This document shows, in pieces, positions 44,287-52,869 of a DNA stretch of 64,000 nt. Each line of letters opens with the position of its first letter. Positions within the stretch are counted from its first letter, which is position 1. This DNA is from Akkermansiaceae bacterium. GTDB lineage: Bacteria; Verrucomicrobiota; Verrucomicrobiia; Verrucomicrobiales; DEV007. The translations under genes and the position numbers were made by a program. The notes beneath the pieces were generated by a model that was not told the origin of the DNA, searched no databases, and saw only the letters and a program-made list of their open reading frames with translations. Where the stretch lies: NCBI GenBank assembly GCA_024233005.1, contig JACKQE010000002.1, positions 248,001 to 312,000 of the forward strand. Direction: 5' to 3'.

Positions 44287-45508
44287 GGATCAGTTCCCCG
44301 ACACGCTCCAAGGGGGCATGTTTTCTGGAAATTCCCCGGAAATGATGGAGGCGCCGTTGGGTGGATTCATCGGAAAGCAGGAATTGGATTTGTTGGACGG
44401 CGTCTTGGGGAGAGAGCTTCAGCCTCGCTCCCAACCCGTGATGGACGATCCGTGCGGCGTGGTCGAACTGGTCATAATCATGGGGCCACACCATCATCGG
44501 AATTCCGTGGAAGAGGCAGGAATAGAGCAGACCTGACCCACCATGGAAGAGGACGGCCCGATAATTCGAGAGGCATTGATCGTACGGGATGTAGTCACAC
44601 ACCAGGACCCGGCCTGTCATTTCCTGGCGGGTTCCTCCCGGTAGTCCCCGCGAAAAGTGGAAAACCACCCCCGGCAGGCGTTCCGCCAAGTCCACGATCA
44701 ACGCAAGCGCGCGGTCTTTCGCCCATAGGAGATGAGTGCCGAGACTGACCAAAATGTGGGGACGATCATCCTGGATCGGAGGAAGGGGCGCCCCGAAGCC
44801 TGGAGCACCCCGGGGATACCCGATAAACTCGAGCGACGCTGGCCAGTCCCGTTCGAACTCGAACTCTCGCAGTCCCAGGGCGAGGATTTTCTCGGGGGAA
44901 TACACGGCCTCGGTGCCGTCTGCACGGTAGATGGAAGGCAGCCCCAGTTGGTCGAATTGCGTCCGGTATCGCCAGGCCACGAGGGATTTGAAAATCCTGA
45001 TGCCCCTCCTTCCAAGGCGGTCGCGCCATGCGGAGAGCCATCCGGTAGCTGGCATCCATCCACCGAGGTAGGAGGGCGTGCCGGTCCGGGATTCAATGGC
45101 GCACGGGCTTGCGACAGAGGTCCACCAGGGAATGCCCATGGCAAGAGCCAACCAACCGGCCACCGGCAGCACCGAATCCACGAGCACCAGATCAGGACGG
45201 TCGGCCAGCCAGAGAGACCGCAACTCTTCCTGCAACCCTTTCATGAGATTGAGATTGCTTTCCAACTGGCGGGCCAGTCGCAGCGGGTTGGTTTTCACCT
45301 GGTGCGGAGGATTGGCAATGGCTTCAACGGTCTCATCATGACCGGGTAGGAGTCCGATGCCTTCCAAGCCGGCCGCCGCCACGGCCTTTTGTCCTTTGTC
45401 GGTGGTCAGAACACGGACCCGGATGTCAAGACCGGCGAGGTGACTTCCGATGGACAACAAGGGGTGCAGGTGCCCGGCAAAGGGCGGGGTGACAAGGTCA
45501 ATCCGCAT
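44267..45508 (-). CDS. GT1-family (UDP-glycosyltransferase/MGT-like) glycosyltransferase
   Basis: 413 residues from ATG 45508. The N-terminal acceptor domain opens MRIDLVTPPFAGHLHPLLS. The C-terminal donor domain has HILVSLGTHLLW and the signature VLFHGGSGLLYSCLFHGIP with MVWPHDYDQFDHAARI, matching nucleotide-sugar binding in GT-B GT1 enzymes. Upstream in-frame sequence to 45808 lies inside the MBL gene and is discarded. It overlaps the MBL gene by 11 bases and is last in the minus-strand operon. The acceptor may be the lipid made by the neighbours. Confidence 0.87.
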   Translation of the reverse strand: MRIDLVTPPFAGHLHPLLSIGSHLAGLDIRVRVLTTDKGQKAVAAAGLEGIGLLPGHDETVEAIANPPHQVKTNPLRLARQLESNLNLMKGLQEELRSLWLADRPDLVLVDSVLPVAGWLALAMGIPWWTSVASPCAIESRTGTPSYLGGWMPATGWLSAWRDRLGRRGIRIFKSLVAWRYRTQFDQLGLPSIYRADGTEAVYSPEKILALGLREFEFERDWPASLEFIGYPRGAPGFGAPLPPIQDDRPHILVSLGTHLLWAKDRALALIVDLAERLPGVVFHFSRGLPGGTRQEMTGRVLVCDYIPYDQCLSNYRAVLFHGGSGLLYSCLFHGIPMMVWPHDYDQFDHAARIVHHGLGARLKLSPQDAVQQIQFLLSDESTQRRLHHFRGISRKHAPLERVGELILKRAAR

Positions 45509-46331
45509 GATTGGCGGCGAGGGTCTCAGTGAAAGGGCAGTGGCAGGCCGCCAGTTGAAGGCGGGAAGGGTCGATTCGCCGAATTTTATCCTGCGTGGCC
45601 AGGTAATCCGGGTAGGAGTGTTGGATCTTCCGCGAGGGCACCGGCAACGGCTTCTGACTCCGGAGTTGGTCAAGATTCCAACAGGCATCCGTAATGTAGA
45701 AAACGGGCTTGGGATCGACATTAAGGACGAAACCCAGGTGCCCTGGGGCGTGACCAGGGAGATGCACAAGCCACAGGCTTTGGTCTCCAAAATAGTCCAG
45801 CATGTCAAATTCCCGCCAATCCTCCTTCCCCCGATGGAAGAGATCCCGCCCCAGCGCTATGGCGCGGTCATTGAAACCCTTTGGCAGGAGGTGTGAGAGG
45901 AACCCCTGACGCACCTGGGAAACAACCGGAAGATCCGACAACTCGTCAAGTCCCTCATCCAGATAGACAAACCGGGCTTTCGGAAAACAACGCACGCCGC
46001 CGATGTGGTCGGCGTGGAAATGGGAAAGAAAAATTTCCCCTGGTGGGTCCCAGCCATGGGTTGCCAAAATCTGTGAGGCATCTCCCGCCGGATTCAAAGT
46101 GGCCGGAGTCATCCACCGGTAAAACCTTTCGGGGAAGGAGTCGGTCGCTTCCATGAAATGATGACTGTAGCCGGTGTCGATCAAACAGGTGCCTTCCGTT
46201 GGATGGTGGAATGCCAGGAAAAGGGCATGGAAGCGGCGGGTCCCCCAGCCTTTGCCATCGGCCAGCCAGCGCAGTTGGCGGCAATATCCCCCCTGAAAAA
46301 AGGCGAACCGTGAAAGTCGGGTGGATTTCAT
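45498..46331 (-). CDS. Metallo-beta-lactamase-fold hydrolase
   Basis: 277 residues from ATG 46331, whose first base is the last base of the KAS III stop (TGATG). The metal motif H104-F-H106-A-D108-H109 is in FLSHFHADHIGG. Further ligands are likely in LPGHAPGHLGF and YITDACW. LIDTGYS near 50 is the usual metal-adjacent Asp strand. The fold covers thioesterases, lactonases, glyoxalases and others. In this cluster a thioesterase or lactonase role is the natural guess, but it is not shown by sequence. Confidence 0.85.
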   Translation of the reverse strand: MKSTRLSRFAFFQGGYCRQLRWLADGKGWGTRRFHALFLAFHHPTEGTCLIDTGYSHHFMEATDSFPERFYRWMTPATLNPAGDASQILATHGWDPPGEIFLSHFHADHIGGVRCFPKARFVYLDEGLDELSDLPVVSQVRQGFLSHLLPKGFNDRAIALGRDLFHRGKEDWREFDMLDYFGDQSLWLVHLPGHAPGHLGFVLNVDPKPVFYITDACWNLDQLRSQKPLPVPSRKIQHSYPDYLATQDKIRRIDPSRLQLAACHCPFTETLAANHAD

Positions 46332-47320
46332 CACAAACGGAATAGGAGGGCTGCCTGGGAGTATCCCGCCGAGGTGCCCATGAGTAGCACCGGATCTCCG
46401 GAATGGATGGCTCCGGAGCGTCGGCATAGGTCCAACACATAGGGAATGCCGGCGGCGATCAGGTTGCCATGAAGGGCGATGGAGCTTTGATGGTAGTGTT
46501 CCGGTGGAAACCCGAGAAGACGCCGCATCAATCGAAGGGAGGCTGGCGAGGCGGGATGCGGCACCACCTGGACGGAATCCGCGGCCATCCCCGCTTCCGC
46601 GAGGAGCCGTCCGATCATGGGAGGAAGGAGATCTCTTGCCACTCGGAAGACCCCTGGTCCATCCATGTGGAAGCGGAAGTCCGCATCATTCCCCACATGA
46701 TAAGCGTACGGTGGAAGGCCATGTCCTCCGCCTTTGACTTCGCAGAGGGCGGCGTGGGCGGCGTGGGTTTCATGGGCGAAATAAAACCCGGGACCGGGTT
46801 CGCAGCGCTCCAGAACAACCGCCGCCGCTCCATCGCCAAAGATGGTCGCGCTTTCCTGCTCCGCCCAGTTCACCCCGGCCAGCGCGGCTTCCGAGGAGAC
46901 GATGAGGATGCGGCGGTAGCATTCATCGCTGAACAGGCTGTTGGCCAAATGCAGAGCGACCACGAAACTGAGGCAGGTGCTGCCGACATCAAAGCAGGGA
47001 ATCCGGTCCGCCGCGCTGCCAAACCGGGCCTTGACGAGAGCAGCGTTGCAGGGGATGGGCTGCTCCCGGCAGGTGCTGGCATCGATCAGCAGGTCGATCC
47101 CTTCCCAGTCCATCCGGGCATCCTGCAGCGCGGCGACGATGGCCTGCTCGGCCATGCTACCGAGACTTTCCGGAAAGCGGCATTCATGGCGGTGGATCAC
47201 TCCGGAATGCTTGCGGGTCCACCCCTTGGGCAGGTTGGCCCGGAGATCGATGTCTGCGTCGCTGAGCCGGGTTGCTGGCAGATAGGCGCCGGTTCCCAGA
47301 ATCTTGAAACATTGTCTCAT
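46331..47320 (-). CDS. 3-oxoacyl-ACP synthase III (KAS III/FabH)-like condensing enzyme
   Basis: 329 residues from ATG 47320. Catalytic residues are C116 in DVGSTCLSFV, H255 in VVPHPASP and N286 in LHGNLIAAGIP, the complete Cys-His-Asn set. GDGAAAVVLE and GTSAGYSQAALLF are typical thiolase-fold segments. Replacement of the usual HQAN by HPAS separates it from housekeeping FabH and points to a specialised condensing or acyl-transfer enzyme. It overlaps the hydrolase stop by four bases and the MBL start by one. Confidence 0.88.
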   Translation of the reverse strand: MRQCFKILGTGAYLPATRLSDADIDLRANLPKGWTRKHSGVIHRHECRFPESLGSMAEQAIVAALQDARMDWEGIDLLIDASTCREQPIPCNAALVKARFGSAADRIPCFDVGSTCLSFVVALHLANSLFSDECYRRILIVSSEAALAGVNWAEQESATIFGDGAAAVVLERCEPGPGFYFAHETHAAHAALCEVKGGGHGLPPYAYHVGNDADFRFHMDGPGVFRVARDLLPPMIGRLLAEAGMAADSVQVVPHPASPASLRLMRRLLGFPPEHYHQSSIALHGNLIAAGIPYVLDLCRRSGAIHSGDPVLLMGTSAGYSQAALLFRL

Positions 47321-47940
47321 GGTGCGGGAGGGGGCATTCCTTTCTGGGCGGGGACGAGGCTTTCCAGAAGTCGGCCAATGGAAGCGAGGACGCAAGGGTG
47401 ATTCCAGTAGTCCATGTGACCGGCTCCGGGGATGATCACATCGGCTCGACGGACAAAAGCACGGGAAATCCAATCGGCAGAACCTTGGATCGAAGTGCAG
47501 GGGAACTGCGGAGGACTGCTCATGACCGGGCCACAGGCGATGACATGGAGCAATTTCCCAGCGAGGAAGGGGCGGAAAAGCCGGTTCAGGATCTCAGCCC
47601 CGCAACTGCCGGTGATCAGGACCAGGCCTCGCTCACAAGAATCTGCCAGATTGGTCAGGTGGGGCAGGGCGGTCTCCTGATAGATGCGTCCCCTCGAGCG
47701 AAAAAACTGCCTGGCATTGGATAGACTGGCTCGCCAGAGCGGAATCGGGGAAACGCCGGGACTGTCGGCAATCCAGGGAAAGTTGCGGCCGACCACCCAG
47801 TCCTCCGCCAGTTTCAGCGATGTCAGCAGGGCGGTTTGGGACTCGCTCAGGGCGCATGAAGACGGATCGCTCAAACCGGTGAGAAGGGCCACTTTGACCG
47901 GTGTCCTGGGAAACGGTGCGGGAGGCCGGGAATACAGCAT
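47317..47940 (-). CDS. Small alpha/beta hydrolase-like protein with a putative Cys nucleophile
   Basis: 207 residues. The nucleophile-elbow position reads LITGSCGAE, so C113 occupies the place of the usual Ser (G-x-C-x-A). D156 in GSADW and H175 in GAGHMDYW are suitable acid and base. There is no long lid. Cys-nucleophile alpha/beta hydrolases include dienelactone hydrolases and PHA synthases, but overall similarity is too weak to name one. It is translationally coupled to the KAS III gene (ATGA) and starts five bases after the GT2 gene stop. Confidence 0.68.
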   Translation of the reverse strand: MLYSRPPAPFPRTPVKVALLTGLSDPSSCALSESQTALLTSLKLAEDWVVGRNFPWIADSPGVSPIPLWRASLSNARQFFRSRGRIYQETALPHLTNLADSCERGLVLITGSCGAEILNRLFRPFLAGKLLHVIACGPVMSSPPQFPCTSIQGSADWISRAFVRRADVIIPGAGHMDYWNHPCVLASIGRLLESLVPAQKGMPPPAP

Positions 47941-47945
47941 GGGAG

Positions 47946-49145
47946 TCAGGACCGTCGAGGGATTTCACTCCAGGCGCCATCCGGACCCATCCGCAGATCC
48001 CTCGATCTCCAGTGGATGCGGCGGCAAAGGAGGGCATGGCCCAAATGAAGCGGCTGCAGCAATTCCGCAAGGATGGAATGATGCCATCGGATGGTGAAAC
48101 CACCGGGCATCACTGCGGTCAGCATTCGTTTGGTCGACTGGTCACGCAGCCACAACAGCCCCACCGCAGACAAGGCCGCGCCGGGAGAGAACGCGGCGAT
48201 CCAGAAGCCGAGCGACAGCCAGATCAGGAATGGCGGAAGCGCCAGAATCAGAATCAGGAGGAGCCTCGTCCCCGGACTCTGCTGCTGCACTTGGTGATTG
48301 GCGAACACAAACCAACGGTGCATCAGTCGGACATAGGAGGTGGCATCCGGGACGCTGGTTCGGATCAGCTGCGGTTGGATCCCCTGAATGATGCTTCCGC
48401 CATGCTTGTGAATGAGCCGCGCCATGGCATGATCGTCAGCGATCTGGTCGAGGATGGCTGAGAACCCACCGTAACCGGACAGGGTGGCGGTTTTCATGAC
48501 ATAAAACATGCCGTTGAGGCTGAGAGGCTCTGCGACGCCGAGCAGTGACAGGTAAGCGAAGACGGAGTTATTGTTCACGAAGTGCGAAACCAGGGATGAC
48601 CACAAGTTTAATCCCGGCAGGTACAAAGGCAGGCCGGTGTAGGCATTGGCCCTTTCCAGCGCGAACCGGGCCCTGTCCAGTGCTTCCGGCTCCAGGCGGG
48701 TGTCATCGTCGAGCACTGCGACGAACCCGGTGGTGACCTGCTCGAATCCCAGCATCAGCTTGTAGGTTTTTGGGTTCGCGTTCTCCGGATGGGCCGGGCA
48801 GGTCAGGATGCGGATTCGATCCGCCAGTGATGGGGCACTTTCTCTGATCGAATGGGTGACTTCGGCTGCGAGGGAATCTTCCTCATCGATCAGCCAGATG
48901 AACAAGGCCGTGTCCGGCGTGGTGTTGAGGTTGTGTTGCAATGACTCCCGCAGGGCGGGATCGCCGCTCAGGATGGGCTGCAGCAGGGTCACCGAACCCC
49001 TCTGCTCCCTGCCTTGTGGTTGCAGGCGCAGAGCCCGCAGGCCCAGCCGGATTTTGATCGCAAGAAGCGCAAGATACAACCCTCCCGTGATCCATCCCAG
49101 AAACAGCAGAACGGAGGAGGAGGTGGGAAACATGGAGGCAGCCAT
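47946..49145 (-). CDS. GT2-family, ceramide-glucosyltransferase-like membrane glycosyltransferase
   Basis: 399 residues from ATG 49145 (TGATG overlap with the SDR stop). An N-terminal helix is near 12-36 and a C-terminal hydrophobic block near 288-330. The catalytic part has D90 in LIDEED, the DDD of AVLDDDTR (146-148), and DQIADDHAMARLI (237-238). The final motif is LMHRW at 274-278, so the (Q/R)xxRW position has Leu first. This pattern belongs to GT21 ceramide glucosyltransferases and HpnI-like enzymes, which add a sugar to a membrane lipid. Confidence 0.87.
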   Translation of the reverse strand: MAASMFPTSSSVLLFLGWITGGLYLALLAIKIRLGLRALRLQPQGREQRGSVTLLQPILSGDPALRESLQHNLNTTPDTALFIWLIDEEDSLAAEVTHSIRESAPSLADRIRILTCPAHPENANPKTYKLMLGFEQVTTGFVAVLDDDTRLEPEALDRARFALERANAYTGLPLYLPGLNLWSSLVSHFVNNNSVFAYLSLLGVAEPLSLNGMFYVMKTATLSGYGGFSAILDQIADDHAMARLIHKHGGSIIQGIQPQLIRTSVPDATSYVRLMHRWFVFANHQVQQQSPGTRLLLILILALPPFLIWLSLGFWIAAFSPGAALSAVGLLWLRDQSTKRMLTAVMPGGFTIRWHHSILAELLQPLHLGHALLCRRIHWRSRDLRMGPDGAWSEIPRRS

Positions 49146-50113
49146 CAATAAGGTTGCGTGTCCTGCACCCATTGGACGAAGCGTTCCACTCCCTCCCTGA
49201 CCGGAATCCGGGGTGGCCCGAAAACGCCCAGCATTTTGGACACATCGAAGGTCTTCGAGTAGGCAAAGACGCTGACCCCGAACCGGGTGATGGGCGGCTC
49301 CTTGCCGGGCAAAAAAAGGCGGTGCAGCGTTTCCAATAACCCTGCAGCCACCATCGCGGTGGCGACTCGGACTTGTCGCCGGGGGTGGGGAATCCCCAGG
49401 CGTTCGAGCAGCTGCAGCAGGAAATCGATGATGGGCACCGGTTCGTGGTTTGTCAGATTGATGCAGCCGTCGGGCCAGTCGTTCCGGAGGGATTGGAGGA
49501 GGATGTCTGTCAGATTGTCGATATAGATCAGGTCACCCAGGACCGGAGGTCCGCTGCGGACGAGAAGGGGCAGTTTGCCGGCGCGCGCTGCGGTGACAAT
49601 GCGGGGAAAGACCACGCTGTCTCCGGGGCCGAACACCGCACGGGGTCGAAGGATCAGCCGGGGACCTTCGTATTCTGCCACCAGTGCTTCCGCCCGCCTT
49701 TTGGTTTCGGCATACAGATTGATGGCCCGGCGGGGTAGGGGAGTGGACTCGGAGAGGTCCAGTTGGTCGGCATTCTCATAGTAGACACTGGAGGAGGAGA
49801 GGTAAACCAGTCTGGGCCAGCCAGTGCGCCGGCAGTAATCGATGACCTGACGGGTGGCCTCCACGTTGTTCGTTTCATAGTCACGGCGCCGGCCCCAGGG
49901 GGATGACAATGCGGCGGCATGCACCACCGTCTCTGGTCGGGAAGCCAGTGTGAACGACTCCGAAAGGTCCACCTGGCGGTAATCAGGGGAATCCAAGGGT
50001 CTGCGTCCGACCCCCAGGGCCGCCACTCCGGCCTCCCGCAAGGATGCCATCAGCTTCGATCCGATGAAGCCGGAGGCTCCCGTCACCACCACTTTGGCAT
50101 CCCTTTCGTGCAT
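49145..50113 (-). CDS. Extended SDR / NAD-dependent epimerase-dehydratase (3-beta-HSD-like)
   Basis: 322 residues. TGASGFIG at 11-18 binds the dinucleotide; the catalytic Ser is in LSSSSVYYE (about 106-112), with Y134 and K138 in YAETK. LILRPRAVFGPGD and GDLIYIDNLTD are typical of extended SDRs acting on nucleotide sugars, sterols or 3-oxo-acyl substrates. In this cluster a ketoreductase acting after KAS III is plausible. It is the first gene of the six-gene minus-strand run; 129 bases separate it from the next gene upstream. Confidence 0.88.
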   Translation of the reverse strand: MHERDAKVVVTGASGFIGSKLMASLREAGVAALGVGRRPLDSPDYRQVDLSESFTLASRPETVVHAAALSSPWGRRRDYETNNVEATRQVIDYCRRTGWPRLVYLSSSSVYYENADQLDLSESTPLPRRAINLYAETKRRAEALVAEYEGPRLILRPRAVFGPGDSVVFPRIVTAARAGKLPLLVRSGPPVLGDLIYIDNLTDILLQSLRNDWPDGCINLTNHEPVPIIDFLLQLLERLGIPHPRRQVRVATAMVAAGLLETLHRLFLPGKEPPITRFGVSVFAYSKTFDVSKMLGVFGPPRIPVREGVERFVQWVQDTQPY

Positions 50114-50242
50114 GGAGTTCAGTATGGTCGGTGCGTGCGCCGTTGCCAGAGAAATTCGACCTCAGGAGCTGGCATCTCCCGGGGGACAGGATTCCTGGCG
50201 GAATGGAACGGGCCACTTCAAATGGGGCATTCCGTGATCACG

Positions 50243-50698
50243 TCAAAGGCGTTGTTCCTCGATGTCATAGACATCGAACCAGACGTAGACTGGTTGGTTT
50301 CGGCGGAGGTGTTGCGCGATGTAGCCTTCCAAAAAGATCTGAAGTTCCACCGGCATGTCGCAAACCCGGGTGCAGCGCATTTTATTGTTCCAAAGAACCA
50401 ACTCAGTGGGTTCCTTGATCTGGGATTGGCTGGTGATCCAATCCGCGATTTCGCTGTCGGTCGCTCCAGAGGACACAAATTCACGGAAACTTCCGGCCGA
50501 AATACCGGAAAAGTCAAAGAATGTACGGTCGAGCGGGCAATCAAAGTGGTATTCGCCATTCCTGCCCGCCAAGGTGGCCCGGCATTTGTCCAACGCCCTG
50601 GCGGCCACGACATATCCGGCAAGGGTATCTCGAGGGCTTCGGGGAAAACCGGTATTGAGGTCGGGAGCGAGAAGGGAAAGTCTTTCAGCAGGTGTCAT
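50243..50698 (-). CDS. DUF5069 domain-containing protein
   Basis: 151 residues. PRSPRDTLAGYVVAARALDKCRA and NGEYHFDCPLD near the start, then FFDFSGISAGSFREFV, TDSEIADWI and a Tyr/Trp-rich end VYVWFDVYD. These match the uncharacterised DUF5069 family. It has no signal or membrane segment and no known reaction. It is upstream of the lipid cluster on the same strand but with a 129-base gap, so co-transcription is uncertain. Confidence 0.8.
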   Translation of the reverse strand: MTPAERLSLLAPDLNTGFPRSPRDTLAGYVVAARALDKCRATLAGRNGEYHFDCPLDRTFFDFSGISAGSFREFVSSGATDSEIADWITSQSQIKEPTELVLWNNKMRCTRVCDMPVELQIFLEGYIAQHLRRNQPVYVWFDVYDIEEQRL

Positions 50699-51009
50699 GG
50701 GGGTGATGCCTTCGATCTGGGCTATGACTTGGGGGTGAATTAGGGGATCGTCTGAGAGGTTCCCATGAAATTCTGCTCACTTCGACGAGTGATTCGAATG
50801 CTCAATCGGAAATGCGACGGCGTTTGTCACCCAAACCACTTTCATCGACGAAGAATCCTGAATTAGAGACGGGGATATTGACTGAATTCTGATCTACATT
50901 CGAAGGCGAATGCCAGATTCTCAAATCAAATCCTGACAATCAGACGATTGAATATTCAACTGGACAATTTTTCGACAAGAGTTGGTGGGGTTGACAAGAT
51001 GCTTCGTCA

Positions 51010-52060
51010 AAGGATCCAAGACCGAACCGAAGCCCAAAAATCGGGACGAATCGCCGGCTTTCGACCTTTGCGTGGCCGGTCCCGAGATCGTCCGGGGAGG
51101 CATGGGAAGCATCCGCGTTGCGGAAGGCAGCAAGCTGAGGCGTTCCTTAGCGATCACCATGGTCCACCGGGACACGTCCTCCGGTCCGGCACGTTTTCAT
51201 GTTGAAGCCGAGGTGCTGGCCCAATTGGCTCACCTCAACATCGTTCCCATTCATGATTTCGTTCGTGAGAATGGGAAACCTCCTTTCTATTCGCGATAGC
51301 TCGTCAAGGACCGACCCCTTCAGGCCATCATCAGTGATCTTTGGGAGGATAAAAGCCGCGCCAGCACTGAGAGCACCCTTGCCTGGATTGTGTTCACTTT
51401 CCGGAAGGTCTGTGATGCAAGGATACTTGTCCTTAACCGTGGGATCATCCATCGAGATCGATCTTATGACGAATAACATCAGGGTGGGAGATTTCGGAGA
51501 ATTCCTGGTTATGGATTGGGGTCTCGCCAAAAAATGGGATGAAACACCGATCCGCGAACTCGACTTAGCGATTGATCCCGGAACGGAAAACTTTGCGGAA
51601 ACGCTGCAGGGTGACGTGATGGGAAAGCCACATTCTATGAACCAAAACAGGCATCAGGTGATATCGCTCAACTCCATCAACGATCTGGTATCCTCTCCCT
51701 AGGGGGAAGCTATACGCGATCCTGGCATTGCCCCCCATCGAGGGGGCGATCCTGCAGGAAGTCCCCGACAAGGTCTGTCGCGGAAAGATTGTCTCGCCAA
51801 CAACCTACGGGCCCGCCAGCGGAAGCGGTCGGCAAATAATAGCAGGAGACCCATTGGAGGCAAAGACGGTCACTCCATTGTCTCATTTCTCGGATGGGAA
51901 GATTGCACTCGCCTTATCCGCCATGGTGATGAATGCGCTTCAGCGCGAAACAGTGAATCATTCCCCTAAGGTCGAATCTCCACCTGCCGATATCGAGACG
52001 TATCGGGGAGGATTTGCACCTGAAAACGCATTTAATTTTGAGTTTGAGGCGTGGGGTTAC
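51010..52060 (+). pseudogene. Eroded serine/threonine protein kinase (PknB-type)
   Basis: Conceptual translation shows kinase segments in the right order but in changing frames and across stops. They are EIVRGGMGSIRVAEG (glycine loop), EVLAQLAHLNIVPIHDF (51208-51260), a stop at 51297-51299 after KPPFYSR, then LVKDRPLQAIISDL, a degraded GIIHRD catalytic loop, VGDFGEFLVMDWGLAKKW (51485-51540), ETLQGDVMGKPHSM (51598-51640), PPIEGAILQEVPDKVCRGKIVSP (from 51730) and SHFSDGKIALALSAMV (from 51884) leading to ADIETYRGGFAPE. The region also has lower GC than its neighbours. The gene is dead; limits are approximate. Confidence 0.82.
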
Positions 52061-52166
52061 GATAGAATAGGTTGCAACCCTTTCGTCAATCCCCAAGGCA
52101 ATGGCGATGCGCAGAAACCTTCCCTCACGCCATCCGAGTCGAGGTGATCGAAGGGGGAGTCTTCGG

Positions 52167-52610
52167 TCAGGGTGACTCCGGCCCGTCGTGAAGCACCTCG
52201 ATCTCCACAGGGATGATCCCTGCCTCGATCATGTCTAATTTCTTGGCGGCGTGGAGGCTCAAATCGATGAGGCGGCCTTTGCAGTAAGGGCCGCGGTCGG
52301 TGATCTTGACGGTTTCGCAAGAGCCGTTGCTGAGGTTGGTCACGCGTACCAGCGTGCCGAAGGGTAGCGTGCGATGCGCCGCGGTGGACACGGAATCGTT
52401 CAAGGGAACGCCGCTCGAGGTGCGGGTCCCGTTGGTATCGACCTCATAGAAACTGGCGGTTCCGCAGGAGGCCTTCTTATCCTTCTCGGCATCTGCGAGA
52501 CGCGCGCCTTCATCCTCCGATCTCGGAGCCCCGCGAAGGGCTTCGTAGTATCCGATCAAGATTGAGATGGCCAGAACGGTTGTCACCAGCCAAAGCAGGG
52601 GCTTTCTCAT
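52167..52610 (-). CDS. rlpA: RlpA-like double-psi beta-barrel protein
   Basis: 147 residues. One N-terminal membrane or signal helix (LLWLVTTVLAISILIGYY) precedes a double-psi beta-barrel with ASFYEVDTNGTRTSSGVPLN, HRTLPFGTLVRVTNLSNG, VKITDRGPYCKGRLIDLS and AAKKLDMIEAG. These are the RlpA/expansin-like motifs, including the catalytic-type Asp in TDRGPY. RlpA proteins cleave or bind denuded peptidoglycan glycans. No SPOR domain is present. Confidence 0.85.
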   Translation of the reverse strand: MRKPLLWLVTTVLAISILIGYYEALRGAPRSEDEGARLADAEKDKKASCGTASFYEVDTNGTRTSSGVPLNDSVSTAAHRTLPFGTLVRVTNLSNGSCETVKITDRGPYCKGRLIDLSLHAAKKLDMIEAGIIPVEIEVLHDGPESP

Positions 52611-52688
52611 GAGCGGAAGATGGGGGTGGGGTGCACGGAATCGAAACTTTGGAGTCGGATATTCCTTAGCCTATCGTCTTCCTGGCAG

Positions 52689-52720
52689 GCCCTCTATGGG
52701 GTGAACGCCCCATAGAGGGC
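52689..52720. repeat. Perfect 13-bp inverted repeat
   Basis: GCCCTCTATGGGG at 52689-52701 pairs exactly with CCCCATAGAGGGC at 52708-52720 around a 6-base loop. No T-run lies on either side, so it is not a standard intrinsic terminator. It lies 79 bases upstream of rlpA and may be a transcript-end or repeat-family hairpin. Confidence 0.7.
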
Positions 52721-52792
52721 GCCGCTCGCTGAACGTGTCGGATCGCGTTTGAATCGATCGGGTTCGCCTTGATAACCCCTGCTATCCGAACG

Positions 52793-52869
52793 GCCCAACA
52801 AGGTGCTTCATTGAATGAACCGAGCCGCTCAACGGGTGGAGCTGTCTTGTGAGGCTGAATCTGTTGGGT
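52793..52869. other. attC-like recombination site
   Basis: GCCCAAC at 52793-52799 fits the RYYYAAC core and GTTGGGT at 52863-52869 fits the GTTRRRY core of integron attC sites, 77 bases in total. Inside, GCTTCA (52805-52810) pairs with TGAGGC (52850-52855) after short spacers, as L boxes do. GCTC/GAGC can pair near the centre. No integron integrase is in the window. This is a pattern match made by eye. Confidence 0.4.

Noticed and set aside
42958..50113. Assignment of the cluster as a canonical OleABCD olefin locus
   Set aside because: The adenylate-forming enzyme is F390/PaaK-like, the hydrolase is Cys-type and small, and glycosyltransferases and an MBL protein are present; only the general chemistry is similar.
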